From JARBAU01 sp040414675 (GTDB lineage Archaea > Thermoproteota > Nitrososphaeria > Nitrososphaerales > Nitrososphaeraceae): a stretch of 31,641 nt of DNA. The number at the start of each line of letters is the position of its first letter. The stretch's first letter is position 1. The stretch lies in contig JBEDUN010000171.1 in NCBI GenBank assembly GCA_040414675.1, positions 1 through 31,641 on the forward strand, read 5' to 3'. Under the pieces are notes generated by a model that did no database searches, had not been told where the DNA came from, and saw only the letters and a program-made list of their open reading frames with translations. Below are positions 16,164 through 23,758 of this stretch, piece by piece. Made by a program: the position numbers and the translations under genes.

Positions 16164-16312
16164 AACAAACACTAATACAATTACAAAAAATAAAGATCCC
16201 AGCTAATGATTTAATGAAAGTGCTTCTTAACCGTGCAATCAAAATGGGACAAGAATATATCGAATTACCTATTGAAAATGGAATAGTAAAATTACCACAA
16301 ACAAGAGTATAG
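16115..16312 (+). pseudogene. Out-of-frame C-terminal segment of the preceding gene
   Basis: An open frame without a usable start, following a TAA at 16112-16114. It reads ALKQTLIQLQKIKIPANDL, MKVLLNRAIKMGQEYIELPI and ENGIVKLPQTRV, then TAG. The sequence is clearly protein-like and lies -1 relative to the 15618 gene, overlapping it by about 49 nt. The simplest reading is that a single indel between about 16115 and 16160 (an A/G-rich stretch) cut off this natural C-terminus. A separate gene starting at an internal ATG is less likely. Confidence 0.5.
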
Positions 16313-16346
16313 ATTAGACCCTATTCAATGGGCGGATTTCTTTTAC

Positions 16347-16511
16347 CTACGAAGATAAGCAACGTGAATAGAATCCATTATGAGCTAGATTACTTGCATC
16401 CCATCCGGTCATATTGGCTTCCCCCTATGTATAAGCAGTCATACTATTGACAGAGATTGCCGTTGCTGTTATCAGGAACACTGCCGTAACCAATGCGATA
16501 TATGCTTTCAT
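16347..16511 (-). pseudogene. Small secreted peptide frame with internal amber stop
   Basis: ATG 16511 starts a frame with a signal-peptide-like MKAYIALVTAVFLITATAIS, then VNSMTAYT and a TAG at 16427-16425. The frame continues with GEANMTGWDASNLAHNG to a second TAG at 16347. The TAG could derive from CAG (Gln) by one change. Alternatively the 28-residue peptide is the real product. The rest of 16313-16914 shows nothing else. Confidence 0.4.
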
Positions 16512-16914
16512 TAGTAATAATACATGATAGATAAACTTAATATTTTGATCATCAGATCCTTGAAAGGATAGATGGAATAAGTATATCATGATAGTGATAT
16601 CATCCTTCTGATATAAACAAATGAATCATCGATGCACTGACAAATTATTTAATTTACTGAATACGTATTTGGCCCTTATAATTCGTCTAAATATACTCTT
16701 CGTACCTATCATTTGGAATTAGAAATTGGGCTTTCATTTAAGTGCTGGGAGATCAACAGCGTACGACTAAATTATAGAAATAAAGATCTTATCATATCAT
16801 GATATAACAAGAAATAACATCGAGAGAGAAGTGGATGCTAGTTATTGTGTACCTAGAAGTGTTATGCTACAAGAAAGTTTGAGTGATCGTCATCACTTTT
16901 GTTAGTCAAGTTGT

Positions 16915-17922
16915 CTAATGTGAGGGGCCTGAACCTGAGAATTGACCCAGAGAAGGTATCATTTCGCCAAGTCCACTAGGTATGGCCTCTGTCACTTGTG
17001 AAGGTACAGTGGATATTTCGCCAACATTACTTCCGCTGCCTACATTGTGTTCTACTTCACCACTACCAACATTACTTCCGCTGCCTACATTGTGTTCTAC
17101 TTCACCACTACCAACATTACTTCCGCTGCCTACATTGTGTTCTACTTCACCACTACCAACATTACTTCCGCTGCCTACATTGTGTTCTATATCTTGAGGA
17201 ATCATTGTGTCAGATTCAGTACATTTGTCTGCATTTGCATTCGCAAAAGAGGGATCCCCACAGTTATCTTGAGAAGTTGGTAATGATCCGGCTTCAGAAG
17301 TTGGTAGTGATTTAGGTTGTGGCATACACTCTGCTACTCCACCTTTAGGCATTGGTGTACCATCTGGACAGGTATCAGGACGAGGTGGATGTGGACATTC
17401 TGCTACTCCGCCTTTAGGCATTGGTGTACCATCTGGACAGGTATCAGGACAGTTTCCATTCGCATCTCTTGGCTGATCATTTGGACACGGTTCAGGATTA
17501 TTGGGAGGTGGAGCAGTAGTAGTGGATGTAGAACCTGAATATGTACTAGTTTCAGAATTAGAATTAAAAGTATTACAAATTATGCTATATTCTACATTGA
17601 AAATCTGTATTGAACTTCTCGGCTCATTTGGTACATTCAAAAAGTCCAGTACTTTTTGTTTTATATCCGCGACTTTATGAGGATCGTCTAATACTTTAAT
17701 ATCAAGCTCACTGTTTGTTGGGAGATTAGTCCTTTTTGCTAGATCGGGGTTTACTATGAGAAAGATAATTTTATCCCAGTGTTGGGCATCTTTTGTTGGA
17801 CAGACACCATTCTGTGATTGAGCAAAAGCGTTTGAAGTCAACTTAGTTTGAACAGCAGCCAGAGTTCCGAAAATCAGACCCGTCATTATGAAAATGGATA
17901 AAACTTTAAAAAAATGGCTCAA
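16915..17922 (-). CDS. Secreted repeat protein with QHWDKI domain
   Basis: 335 residues from TTG 17922. Signal peptide SIFIMTGLIFGTLAAV with cleavage near NAFAQ. An N-terminal domain (about 40-120) runs from CPTKDAQHWDKIIF to DIKVLDDPHKVADIKQKV and VEYSIICN, with two conserved cysteines, and is shared with the next gene upstream. Two copies of a Cys-rich DTCPDGTPMPKGGVAEC unit follow (about 155-200), then a linker. Four copies of the 15-residue VEHNVGSGSNVGSGE unit come next, and finally a Gly/Ser/Pro tail. It looks like an extracellular stalked protein; the Cys units may bind metal or form disulphides. It follows the 120-aa paralog by 15 nt, with GGAAAGG about 10 nt before TTG, so they form an operon. 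Confidence 0.8.
   Translation of the reverse strand: MSHFFKVLSIFIMTGLIFGTLAAVQTKLTSNAFAQSQNGVCPTKDAQHWDKIIFLIVNPDLAKRTNLPTNSELDIKVLDDPHKVADIKQKVLDFLNVPNEPRSSIQIFNVEYSIICNTFNSNSETSTYSGSTSTTTAPPPNNPEPCPNDQPRDANGNCPDTCPDGTPMPKGGVAECPHPPRPDTCPDGTPMPKGGVAECMPQPKSLPTSEAGSLPTSQDNCGDPSFANANADKCTESDTMIPQDIEHNVGSGSNVGSGEVEHNVGSGSNVGSGEVEHNVGSGSNVGSGEVEHNVGSGSNVGEISTVPSQVTEAIPSGLGEMIPSLGQFSGSGPSH
17021..17189. repeat. 45-bp tandem repeat, about 3.75 copies
   Basis: Units start at 17021, 17066, 17111 and 17156, each beginning CCAACATTACTTCCGCTGCC, and the full copies are identical. On the minus strand each encodes VEHNVGSGSNVGSGE. Perfect identity, with synonymous sites unchanged, points to recent expansion. 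Copy number probably varies between strains. Confidence 0.92.
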
Positions 17923-17937
17923 TTAGCCAGACCTTTC

Positions 17938-18300
17938 CTACTCTGCACAGATCACAGCATAACCTACCTCAAGTATGTGTATTGAATCTCTGGGTTCATT
18001 TGGTACATTCAAAAAGTCCAGTACCTTTTGTTTTATATCAGCGACTTTATGAGGATCGTCTAATACTTTAATATCATACTCGGTCTCTGGAACAAGATGT
18101 AGCCTTCCTGCAAGATTAGGTGATTTTATAAAAAAGACAATCTTATCCCAGTGTTGTACATTTGATGAGGGGCAAATTGGTCCCTGTGCCTGAGCAAATG
18201 TGCTTTGAATCGGTGTATTTGTAATAGTAGCAATCAGTGCTCCAGGAATTACAACTAATAAGGCACCGATAGTGTACTTATTCTTCACTAATACTAACAC
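17938..18300 (-). CDS. Secreted single-domain QHWDKI protein (120 aa)
   Basis: Signal peptide core IGALLVVIPGALIATIT with cleavage near TFAQA, then one domain: CPSSNVQHWDKIVFFIKSP, LAGRLHLVPETEYDIKVLDD, PHKVADIKQKVLDFLNVPNE, VGYAVICAE. Two cysteines (near the start and end) could form one disulphide closing the domain. It is the first gene of the two-gene unit and a paralog of the N-terminal domain of the following protein. Over 81 nt the two genes differ at only two positions, while flanking parts of the same domain have diverged. No function known. Confidence 0.8.
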   Translation of the reverse strand: MLVLVKNKYTIGALLVVIPGALIATITNTPIQSTFAQAQGPICPSSNVQHWDKIVFFIKSPNLAGRLHLVPETEYDIKVLDDPHKVADIKQKVLDFLNVPNEPRDSIHILEVGYAVICAE

Positions 18301-18459
18301 AGGTTAAACTCCAACAACTGCGGTCTATATAGGCATTTGTCAACTTGTTCTTGCCAATTGTATCAATCTATATTTGTCATTATAAGTTTCAAAATCTGTT
18401 TACTTTTCTAACTAATTGCAAAATTCTAGAATTCGAAACTTTAGTGAGACCTAATTATA

Positions 18460-18570
18460 ATGACATCTATTAGAAATGAGATAGAGTGCTACAATAAGGT
18501 ACCATGTCAACAAATATGTGTGTGTCCCATGCATTATCGAATGGTACAATTTATTATACTATACCTTTAG
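18460..18570 (+). CDS. Doubtful Cys-rich mini-ORF (36 aa) in the 18301-18617 gap
   Basis: MTSIRNEIECYNKV then PCQQICVCPMHYR: four cysteines within 13 residues and a hydrophobic end. No supporting promoter or homology; chance is quite possible. Nothing else is visible in this gap except the TATA box of the next gene. Confidence 0.2.
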   Translation: MTSIRNEIECYNKVPCQQICVCPMHYRMVQFIILYL

Positions 18571-18617
18571 CTATCTGGAGAATGATCTTTAAATAGAACA
18601 CAATGCTGCTACAGATT

Positions 18618-18728
18618 ATGGGTAAGTACGACAAAAGCTCGACAGCACTGATAATTATAGGTATAGTCGGACTAGTGGTAGCCTTGGCTGTGGGATACTT
18701 ATTTTGGAGCGGAATATTTAGATGGTGA
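18618..18728 (+). CDS. Single-helix membrane mini-protein (36 aa)
   Basis: From ATG 18618 the product is MGKYDKSSTALIIIGIVG, LVVALAVGYLFW, SGIFRW: a short basic N-terminus, one glycine-containing membrane helix, and a small basic end. An ATG at 18603 would add five residues, but a TTTAAATAG box (18588-18596) sits about 26 nt before 18618, the spacing of leaderless genes here, so I chose 18618. It faces the minus-strand gene at 18789 tail to tail. Similar single-pass peptides often bind larger membrane complexes; no specific partner is suggested by the context. Confidence 0.6.
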   Translation: MGKYDKSSTALIIIGIVGLVVALAVGYLFWSGIFRW

Positions 18729-18788
18729 GTTGTCTTCTTACTGATCTTTTAAGAATCTATCTGAGCAGGTATTAATAATAAAAGAAGA

Positions 18789-19178
18789 TTAGGAAGCTAG
18801 AATCACTAGCAACTTAAGTTTTAGGAGTGACTCCATCGCATCGATTCCTAACATCCCTACTGCGGTATCTTTTAGATCCATTTGATGAATTCTTTCTAAT
18901 ATACTACCCAATGTGGCGTACTTTGTCTTCAACTCACTAATCTTTTCTTCAACAAATTTGTCAAGCTCCCTATTTTCTCCTATGAAACTCAGTCTCGTAG
19001 CGCGAGTCTTCAATACCGACCTTACAGGTTCAACTAGTACCAATACACTAACGACTTCTTTTAAATCCATGTCTGGAATCCTTTCTAGAACTGCAGTAAA
19101 TATGGGATACTTTGCTCGCATCGTATCAACATGTTCCTTAACCTTCTGATCGCTGGCATCTTTATCTGAAATACTCAT
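18789..19178 (-). CDS. Hypothetical protein with internal duplication (129 aa)
   Basis: A soluble helical protein built from two copies of a unit of about 42 residues. KEHVDTMRAKYPIFTAVLER, IPDMDLKEVVSVLVLVEPVR and SVLK (about 14-57) correspond to EEKISELKTKYATLGSILER, IHQMDLKDTAVGMLGIDAME and SLLK (about 76-119). The shared core is KYxxxxxxLERIxxMDLKxxxxxLxxxxxxxSxLK. The start is supported by a minus-strand TGTTTAATTA box about 26 nt upstream. I do not recognise the family; the fold is probably a small two-repeat helical bundle that could dimerise or bind a partner. It appears monocistronic. Confidence 0.7.
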   Translation of the reverse strand: MSISDKDASDQKVKEHVDTMRAKYPIFTAVLERIPDMDLKEVVSVLVLVEPVRSVLKTRATRLSFIGENRELDKFVEEKISELKTKYATLGSILERIHQMDLKDTAVGMLGIDAMESLLKLKLLVILAS

Positions 19179-19587
19179 ACGCTACATCTCTGTGCGCAGT
19201 AATTAAACATTCCAGAACACCATTTATTGGATACGAATCTTTGATTGCCGCTAATGACGTATCAAAGATGTTATGTCGATCTATTTTTGACTATTTTACA
19301 ATTTCAGTATATAATCACACGAAATTAATATTTAACACAACAAACAGGATAAGGTGTACATAGGCTTGATTTAGGAAGGTGACAAGGGTATACAATTCTA
19401 TAAATCCAGATTAAGGGCTCATAGTTAAGAGAAAATGTTAGGATGAGAATGCCACATATTCTATTGCTAGAATACTAATGTCAATTCAAATATTTCAATT
19501 CAAAGACGTCAATTCTGGTTAGATCGCAAAACTTAATGGTAGCACATACCTGGTATATGACATGTCCGATACACCGATACACGATAC
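19179..19587. other. Intergenic region
   Basis: No gene seen. It contains the minus-strand promoter of the 18789 gene and, before ATG 19588, a TATA-like GGTATATGAC (19551-19560) and the short repeated motif GATACA near 19568-19586. Confidence 0.4.
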
Positions 19588-19962
19588 ATGACAATAGCCA
19601 GAAATTTTGTTGAAGATATTTTTAATTCTAGGAAAACAGAGATGGCAGAGAACTATGTTGCTTCTAATATAATTTACCATGGTATGGGAGAAGAGGTGAC
19701 AGGTCTTGAGAATTTCAAACAGTGGGTGGCTGAGGATCTCTCAGCCTTTCCTGATATGAAAGTCACAATACTAGATGGTTTTGGAGACCAAAACAAAATT
19801 GTCATTAGGTGGAACTTGAAAGCTACACATGATAAGGATTTTGCGGACTTTCCTGCCACTCATAGAAAGTTTGAGACCCAAGGAGTAGATATCTTTCACT
19901 TTGATGGAAATAAGATCAAGGAGGCATGGACCATAACCGACTTGTCTGTTCTGGGCCAGTGA
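19588..19962 (+). CDS. SnoaL-like / NTF2-fold protein
   Basis: 124 residues, the usual length of the SnoaL-like polyketide-cyclase or ester-cyclase family (NTF2 fold). It shows the expected order: N-terminal helix with FVEDIFNSRKTEMAENYV, the NIIYHGMGEEVTGLENFKQW segment lining the pocket, SAFPDMKVTILDGFGDQNKI, VIRWNLKATHDKDF, and the C-terminal strands GVDIFHFDGNKIKEAWTITD. Members in archaea are mostly uncharacterised; the fold binds small hydrophobic substrates and sometimes isomerises or cyclises them. No polyketide genes are nearby, so the substrate cannot be guessed. It is cytoplasmic and single. Confidence 0.87.
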   Translation: MTIARNFVEDIFNSRKTEMAENYVASNIIYHGMGEEVTGLENFKQWVAEDLSAFPDMKVTILDGFGDQNKIVIRWNLKATHDKDFADFPATHRKFETQGVDIFHFDGNKIKEAWTITDLSVLGQ

Positions 19963-20729
19963 TTAGAATTATAGATTAAACTTCTTATCAATAATAGATT
20001 TCTAACTGTTCTCTTATATTTATTCCAACGATGGTCTCTCGGCCACGTCTGAATGACTTTTCAACTATTTTCTCTGCCCTCATTATACAGAAATTTTGTA
20101 AAATATACGACGATCAACTTCGTTGATCTCCATAATATTGATCTATGCCTACATATTTAGAAGATTTCTTCACGATATTTATTGCATATAAGAACTCAAA
20201 TGAAGGAAATGAGTTGGAATAGAGTGAGCAATTCTATAAAAAAAAAGTAAGAACATGATATTTAATATAAGTAATATCAGTTTGATAAGGATACCAATGG
20301 GAGGTTATGGACAATCACTGAATGGCAGGCTTTTCCTCAGTTCGATGATTCCAATCTCTATTTGAGATCTCAGACTGATCCTCTATATTTGAATTTGATT
20401 TCTACATATTTTATCCAAGATCAAAAACCTAGATGTGTGTATAAAGCAGATAATATTTGATACCGGGGCCTAAAAAATCATAATAAAGAATGGAAAATGC
20501 TAAGGCACAACAATATATACTAGTTCGTCATTTTTTTCAAAATAATACTTCTCCAGTTATTGTAATATTCTATTTACGCTATTCTATAATACGTTCTGCT
20601 ATATACTTGCTCTTGTGCCCTGTTACAGTAATGTGATTAAATCGTGTTAAAATCAGAATTAATTTGATTAGAATAAATAAATATGCTAACTAAAGGTTTA
20701 AGATATACTGCAACTTTATCAGTACGCAC
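19963..20729. other. Long intergenic region (767 bp)
   Basis: No gene seen in either strand. It contains a perfect hairpin GATCAAC, TTC, GTTGATC at 20112-20128 (7-bp stem), perhaps a transcript end for the 19588 gene. A TATA-like GGTTTAAGATATAC at about 20695-20708 lies 28 nt before ATG 20730. Confidence 0.5.
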
Positions 20730-21242
20730 ATGTTGAATAAAGAAAAAAATTCTAGATATCTAATGAACAACCGAACTGGTTTGGTAACCTTATTATCCAT
20801 CTCGTCCTTCTTTGCAATTCTTGTCGCAACTTTACCTCTTCAGGCTGCGAACGCTCAGTTGAATCCAACGACAGTCCAAAGTCTCCTAAAAACTGGATAT
20901 ACTAACCAATATGTGTTAAAAACTCAAAATGCAGGGGATCTTACAGTCCTGTATAGCATAAGTGGTGGAGTACTTGTTGGTATTCTTCCAAATCCAGCCC
21001 TTAAAGCGGGAGACATAGTAATAAATCCCGGTGGTAGTGGCGGAATCTTGACTGTCCAAATACCAAGATTTGCTCTCGATGCTAAAAATGATCAAGGTCA
21101 AGATGTACCATTTAAGGTTACAATAGATGGTCACGGAGCTAGCTGGCAACAAATACAAAGCACTAATACTGACAGAGTATTAGCTATCAGCTTCGGCAAT
21201 AATAATAGGTTCATAGAAATTACTGGTACCCAAGTTGGATAA
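20730..21242 (+). CDS. Secreted hypothetical protein (170 aa)
   Basis: A signal peptide with a long basic n-region (MLNKEKNSRYLMNNRTG), core VTLLSISSFFAILVATLPL and cleavage at AANAQ, is followed by a beta-rich domain of about 125 residues. Recognisable segments are GDLTVLYSISGGVLVGILPN, AGDIVINPGGSGGILTVQIP, DVPFKVTIDGHGASWQQ and VLAISFGNNNRFIEITGT. It resembles a small jelly-roll or Ig-like fold of thaumarchaeal secreted proteins, without a known role. The TATA box at the right distance supports ATG 20730 over the internal ATG 20763. It is monocistronic, followed by a T-rich stretch. Confidence 0.78.
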   Translation: MLNKEKNSRYLMNNRTGLVTLLSISSFFAILVATLPLQAANAQLNPTTVQSLLKTGYTNQYVLKTQNAGDLTVLYSISGGVLVGILPNPALKAGDIVINPGGSGGILTVQIPRFALDAKNDQGQDVPFKVTIDGHGASWQQIQSTNTDRVLAISFGNNNRFIEITGTQVG

Positions 21243-21267
21243 TATCTCCTTAATCAGATGAAGGAAA

Positions 21268-21292
21268 ATATCTTTTTTATTTATTTATTTTA
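21268..21292 (+). terminator. T-rich transcript end
   Basis: A T-rich run (ATCTTTTTTATTTATTTATT) about 30 nt after the secreted-protein stop, the usual form of archaeal intrinsic termination. Confidence 0.5.
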
Positions 21293-21459
21293 ATCATATT
21301 TAATCATATATTGCATTGATTATTAGTTTGTATGAAGAAATTTATGAATAAACTCCTTTGAGGTTCAGGGAATTTGGATGCTCGATGGATCAGATATCTC
21401 TTTTAAGAGACAGACATTCCGGTTCTCATACCAATCCTACTGTTAACCGACAAGTCTTT

Positions 21460-21720
21460 TTAGGTATCTCCACTTTTCAGAATAAATGACTTTATGGGAG
21501 TTTGTGCGATATAAGAACTTGGATATGTTCTAGATAATTCGTGTGGGGACACCCTAGTCAAAGATATTGCATCAGCCATATTCCTCCTTAGTTCTTGCAA
21601 GGTTTTACCTTTTCCCACCGCCATAGGTATTTCATGACATCTTCCAATTAGATTTCCTTCCTCAGTAACTTCTACGAAAATAGTAAATAACAAACTGGCT
21701 TGGTAGGTCATACCTTTCAT
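21460..21720 (-). CDS. HicB-like protein without a HicA partner
   Basis: 86 residues. The core FTIFVEVTEEGNLIGRCHEI then PMAVGKGKTLQELRRNMADA matches the HicB/UPF0150 half (a degraded RNase H-like fold: strand, strand, helix), which in type II toxin-antitoxin systems neutralises the HicA mRNA interferase. The C-terminal 30 residues are not a clear HTH or RHH DNA-binding domain. No HicA-like dsRNA-binding frame of about 60 residues is found on either side, so it is probably an orphan, as is common in archaea. Start ATG 21720 or 21711. The palindromic repeat at 21732-21766 lies just upstream and could be its operator. Confidence 0.75.
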   Translation of the reverse strand: MKGMTYQASLLFTIFVEVTEEGNLIGRCHEIPMAVGKGKTLQELRRNMADAISLTRVSPHELSRTYPSSYIAQTPIKSFILKSGDT

Positions 21721-21731
21721 ACTTGTTTAAT

Positions 21732-21766
21732 AAGACTTTCAGCACTATCCTAGGTAGTCGTTATTC
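21732..21766. repeat. Dispersed repeat, copy 1 (contains near-palindrome)
   Basis: A 35-nt segment starting AAGACTTTCA and containing ACTATCCTAGGTAGT, a near-palindrome. It matches 29571-29605 at 32 of 35 positions. Weaker similarity to copy 2 continues for about 130 bp downstream, up to the foreign tract. Confidence 0.8.
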
Positions 21767-21894
21767 TTTTCCTTGCTATTAAATTTGTTTTGTGTAGTAG
21801 CTGCACACGTATTATGATTAATAATCCTAGACCAGCTACTTGTATATGAAATCCCGATGACGGCTATTACTTGTCTTAGAGGTATCGAACATAA

Positions 21895-22270
21895 TTTGTC
21901 CCAATCCTGGGTATCGCTATGGGCGCAGGCTTCGGAGCACTCTTCGGCAAGATCCAGGAGTCTGGTATCAGCAAAGAATTCATCAGTCAGGTTCGCGGAC
22001 AGCTCAAGCCAGGAACCTCGGCGCTGTTCATAGTCATAGAGAAGGTGACCCCAGACAAGGCGATCGCGGCACTCAGTAAGTACGGCGGTACAGTCATCAA
22101 GAGCTCTCTGTCCAAGGAGACCGAGCAGAAAGTTCAAGAGGCTTTGCACGGCAACTAAGGCCTGATGCGCTGACGCTCCAGGTTAGCAGCAGTGGATGGA
22201 AGCTGCAGCCGTGCCGCAGCGCCACCATTCGCAGCCCTCTACACTACGGCCGAGCTACACTGATATCTGC
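21895..22270. other. GC-rich foreign tract
   Basis: About 370 bp with clearly higher GC than the rest of the window, sharply bounded on the left around 21900 and on the right around 22260. It contains the 3' part of a bacterial-type DUF1269 gene and about 110 bp of its downstream DNA. The two sides return to AT-rich DNA. Natural acquisition or an assembly/library chimera are both possible. Confidence 0.8.
21919..22158 (+). pseudogene. C-terminal half of a bacterial DUF1269 membrane protein
   Basis: 79 residues from the first ATG: GAGFGALFGKIQESGISKEF, ISQVRGQLKPGTSALFIVIE, KVTPDKAIAALSKYGGTVIK, SSLSKETEQKVQEAL. This is the C-terminal half of DUF1269 proteins, which are usually about 160-180 residues and common in actinobacteria and other bacteria. 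Homology-like residues (FVPILGIA) extend upstream of the ATG in frame to a TAA at the tract edge, so the N-terminal half was lost at the junction. Codons are rich in GGC, CTC, GCG and AAG, unlike every neighbour. Expression from an archaeal promoter is doubtful; no TATA box or SD was found. Confidence 0.75.
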
Positions 22271-22656
22271 CACTTGCTGGATACAAATCAAATACTATAT
22301 CATAAATTACAACCAGTCGCTTTATCTTTTAAAACCACAGATCATGGGTATATCTCATTTCAATGAAATTTATTGTATACATTCAAAAGTTCTGACACTG
22401 TCAAAGTAGACTTACTCCGTTTAAAGTATAGAGTCATCCACCTTGGAAGCATTTTACTACGATTATGATTTGAGACTAAGTAAAAAAAAGAACTCATCCT
22501 CATGATTTATAATAGATTGGTTGCTGAAAAAGACTTATCTAGCACGACAGGCTCGGAATACTTTATAATGAAAAAATGAATTCAAAATAAATCTTTAAAG
22601 ATATCGCAAAATAATAGTTAAGAGATAATCACTCGTCTAATTGCAACATTTAAAGA
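22271..22656. other. Intergenic region
   Basis: AT-rich again after the foreign tract. No gene or clear signal seen on either strand. Confidence 0.4.
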
Positions 22657-22962
22657 TTAAATTCTTGCTAATAAATCCGCCTTTAGTTTCTGGAATTCCT
22701 CGTCGGTTAGTACTCCTTTTTGGTGGAGATCAGCATATTTTAGCAATTTTGCCTGGACATCTTCTTGCTGATTTTGGGGTTGTGGTGCTTGTTGGAAATT
22801 TTGTTGTTGTAATGCTTCTATCTGTCTTTGCTGAGCTTCTATTTGGCGTTGTGCTTGTTGTTGTTGAGCATCGAATGCTTGTTGTTGTTGTTCCATCTCA
22901 CGTCCGGCGCGATGTCTGGCTATACCTGCTCCTAATGCTGCTGAGGCCCATCTTCCTCTCAT
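22657..22962 (-). CDS. SHOCT-domain protein with Gln-rich coiled coil (101 aa)
   Basis: The C-terminal 33 residues (QAKLLKYADLHQKGVLTDEE then FQKLKADLLARI) are a typical SHOCT domain, a short bihelical oligomerisation module found at the ends of many bacterial and archaeal proteins. The middle is a glutamine-rich coiled coil (EQQQQAFDAQQQQAQRQIEA), and the N-terminus has a short Gly/Ala stretch (RWASAALGAGIARHRAGRE), as in small SHOCT proteins. A minus-strand AGTATATTAG box about 27 nt upstream supports ATG 22962. The plus-strand frame over the same bases is a shadow caused by the Gln codons. Function unknown beyond likely oligomerisation. Confidence 0.85.
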   Translation of the reverse strand: MRGRWASAALGAGIARHRAGREMEQQQQAFDAQQQQAQRQIEAQQRQIEALQQQNFQQAPQPQNQQEDVQAKLLKYADLHQKGVLTDEEFQKLKADLLARI

Positions 22963-23137
22963 ATTTTTTAAAATATTGTGTGTAACTAATATACTTTCAC
23001 TAAAAGGCTCTTCTGAATTCTATAGAAAGATTTATTGCGTAAACATCCTTACCATATCGTATTATCGAATATGATGCTTGCATTAACTAACCTGGATTCG
23101 CAGGTGGGAGGTAGTTATGTATTTGGGAACAGATGGG

Positions 23138-23566
23138 TTACTGTTTTTTTATCATACTAGAATGATACTCTGCCATCTCTCTAATTGCTAAGTTATAGCT
23201 CTTTACATACTCTTTTAAAAGTTCTGTATTCTTCGCCAAAAGTTTATTTTGTATGTTCATCCAGTTGACCAAATTTCTAGTATACTCATTTGAATGATTC
23301 ATCATATTTTCTGTATTTATCGTAGCTGTACTAGGTACCTGGTAGTATGAGTGAGAATTTGAAAGATATTCTTTTTGTAAAGAGATTGTACTCTCGTATG
23401 CGAGCTTCATAGATTCCATATATTCTTGCTGTAGTTCTGACATTGCCTGTACGTGCTGCTGCATAGACTTGGCAAATTCATCTGAAAACGTTTTATAATT
23501 TTCGTTAGCTACTTCATTCAACTTATTTGTCTGAACGTTCTCGACCTGTTTCTTTTCGCTTGTCAT
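23138..23566 (-). CDS. Phasin-like coiled-coil protein (142 aa)
   Basis: An all-helical, amphipathic protein: ENYKTFSDEFAKSMQQHVQA, MSELQQEYMESMKLAYESTI then SLQKEYLSN, a polar linker, and a second helix pair (YTRNLVNWMNIQNKLLAKNT then ELLKEYVKSYNLAI). Size and composition resemble phasins or PHA-synthase accessory subunits (PhaE-like), and soil thaumarchaea do carry polyhydroxyalkanoate genes, but none is in this window, so the link is inference. ATG 23566 is preferred over GTG 23572 because a minus-strand TATATA box lies 28 nt upstream. Other coiled-coil proteins are possible. Confidence 0.65.
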   Translation of the reverse strand: MTSEKKQVENVQTNKLNEVANENYKTFSDEFAKSMQQHVQAMSELQQEYMESMKLAYESTISLQKEYLSNSHSYYQVPSTATINTENMMNHSNEYTRNLVNWMNIQNKLLAKNTELLKEYVKSYNLAIREMAEYHSSMIKKQ

Positions 23567-23758
23567 ATACACACATCATTTAAGATGCTAATATATAGCC
23601 CTAGCTTTCCCATAATCAGAATAATCTACTAATTCCTACGCTGCTATTTCGATATTGCCTATGTCATTGCATGCAATTACGTTTCTTTTTCTCTAGCATT
23701 CATACTAGGTTATATATGTAATAATTATTATTCTGATAAGAAGTGACTGTGATTTCAT

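Noticed and set aside
17021..17189. CRISPR-like array
   Set aside because: Repeats are contiguous without spacers and in frame with a protein; no cas genes.
16982..17315. Open frames on the plus strand across the tandem repeats, in three registers
   Set aside because: They are mirror products of the 45-bp repeat, whose length is a multiple of three, so no frame gains a stop. The minus-strand gene has a signal peptide and a recognisable domain.
21745..22149. Minus-strand frame of 134 codons across the GC-rich tract
   Set aside because: Stops are rare in GC-rich DNA; the plus-strand frame encodes a recognisable DUF1269 half, and the minus product has no family features.
22641..22985. Plus-strand hydrophobic frame opposite the SHOCT gene
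   Set aside because: It is the complement of Gln-rich codons (giving Leu/Val runs). The minus strand has a clear SHOCT domain and TATA box.
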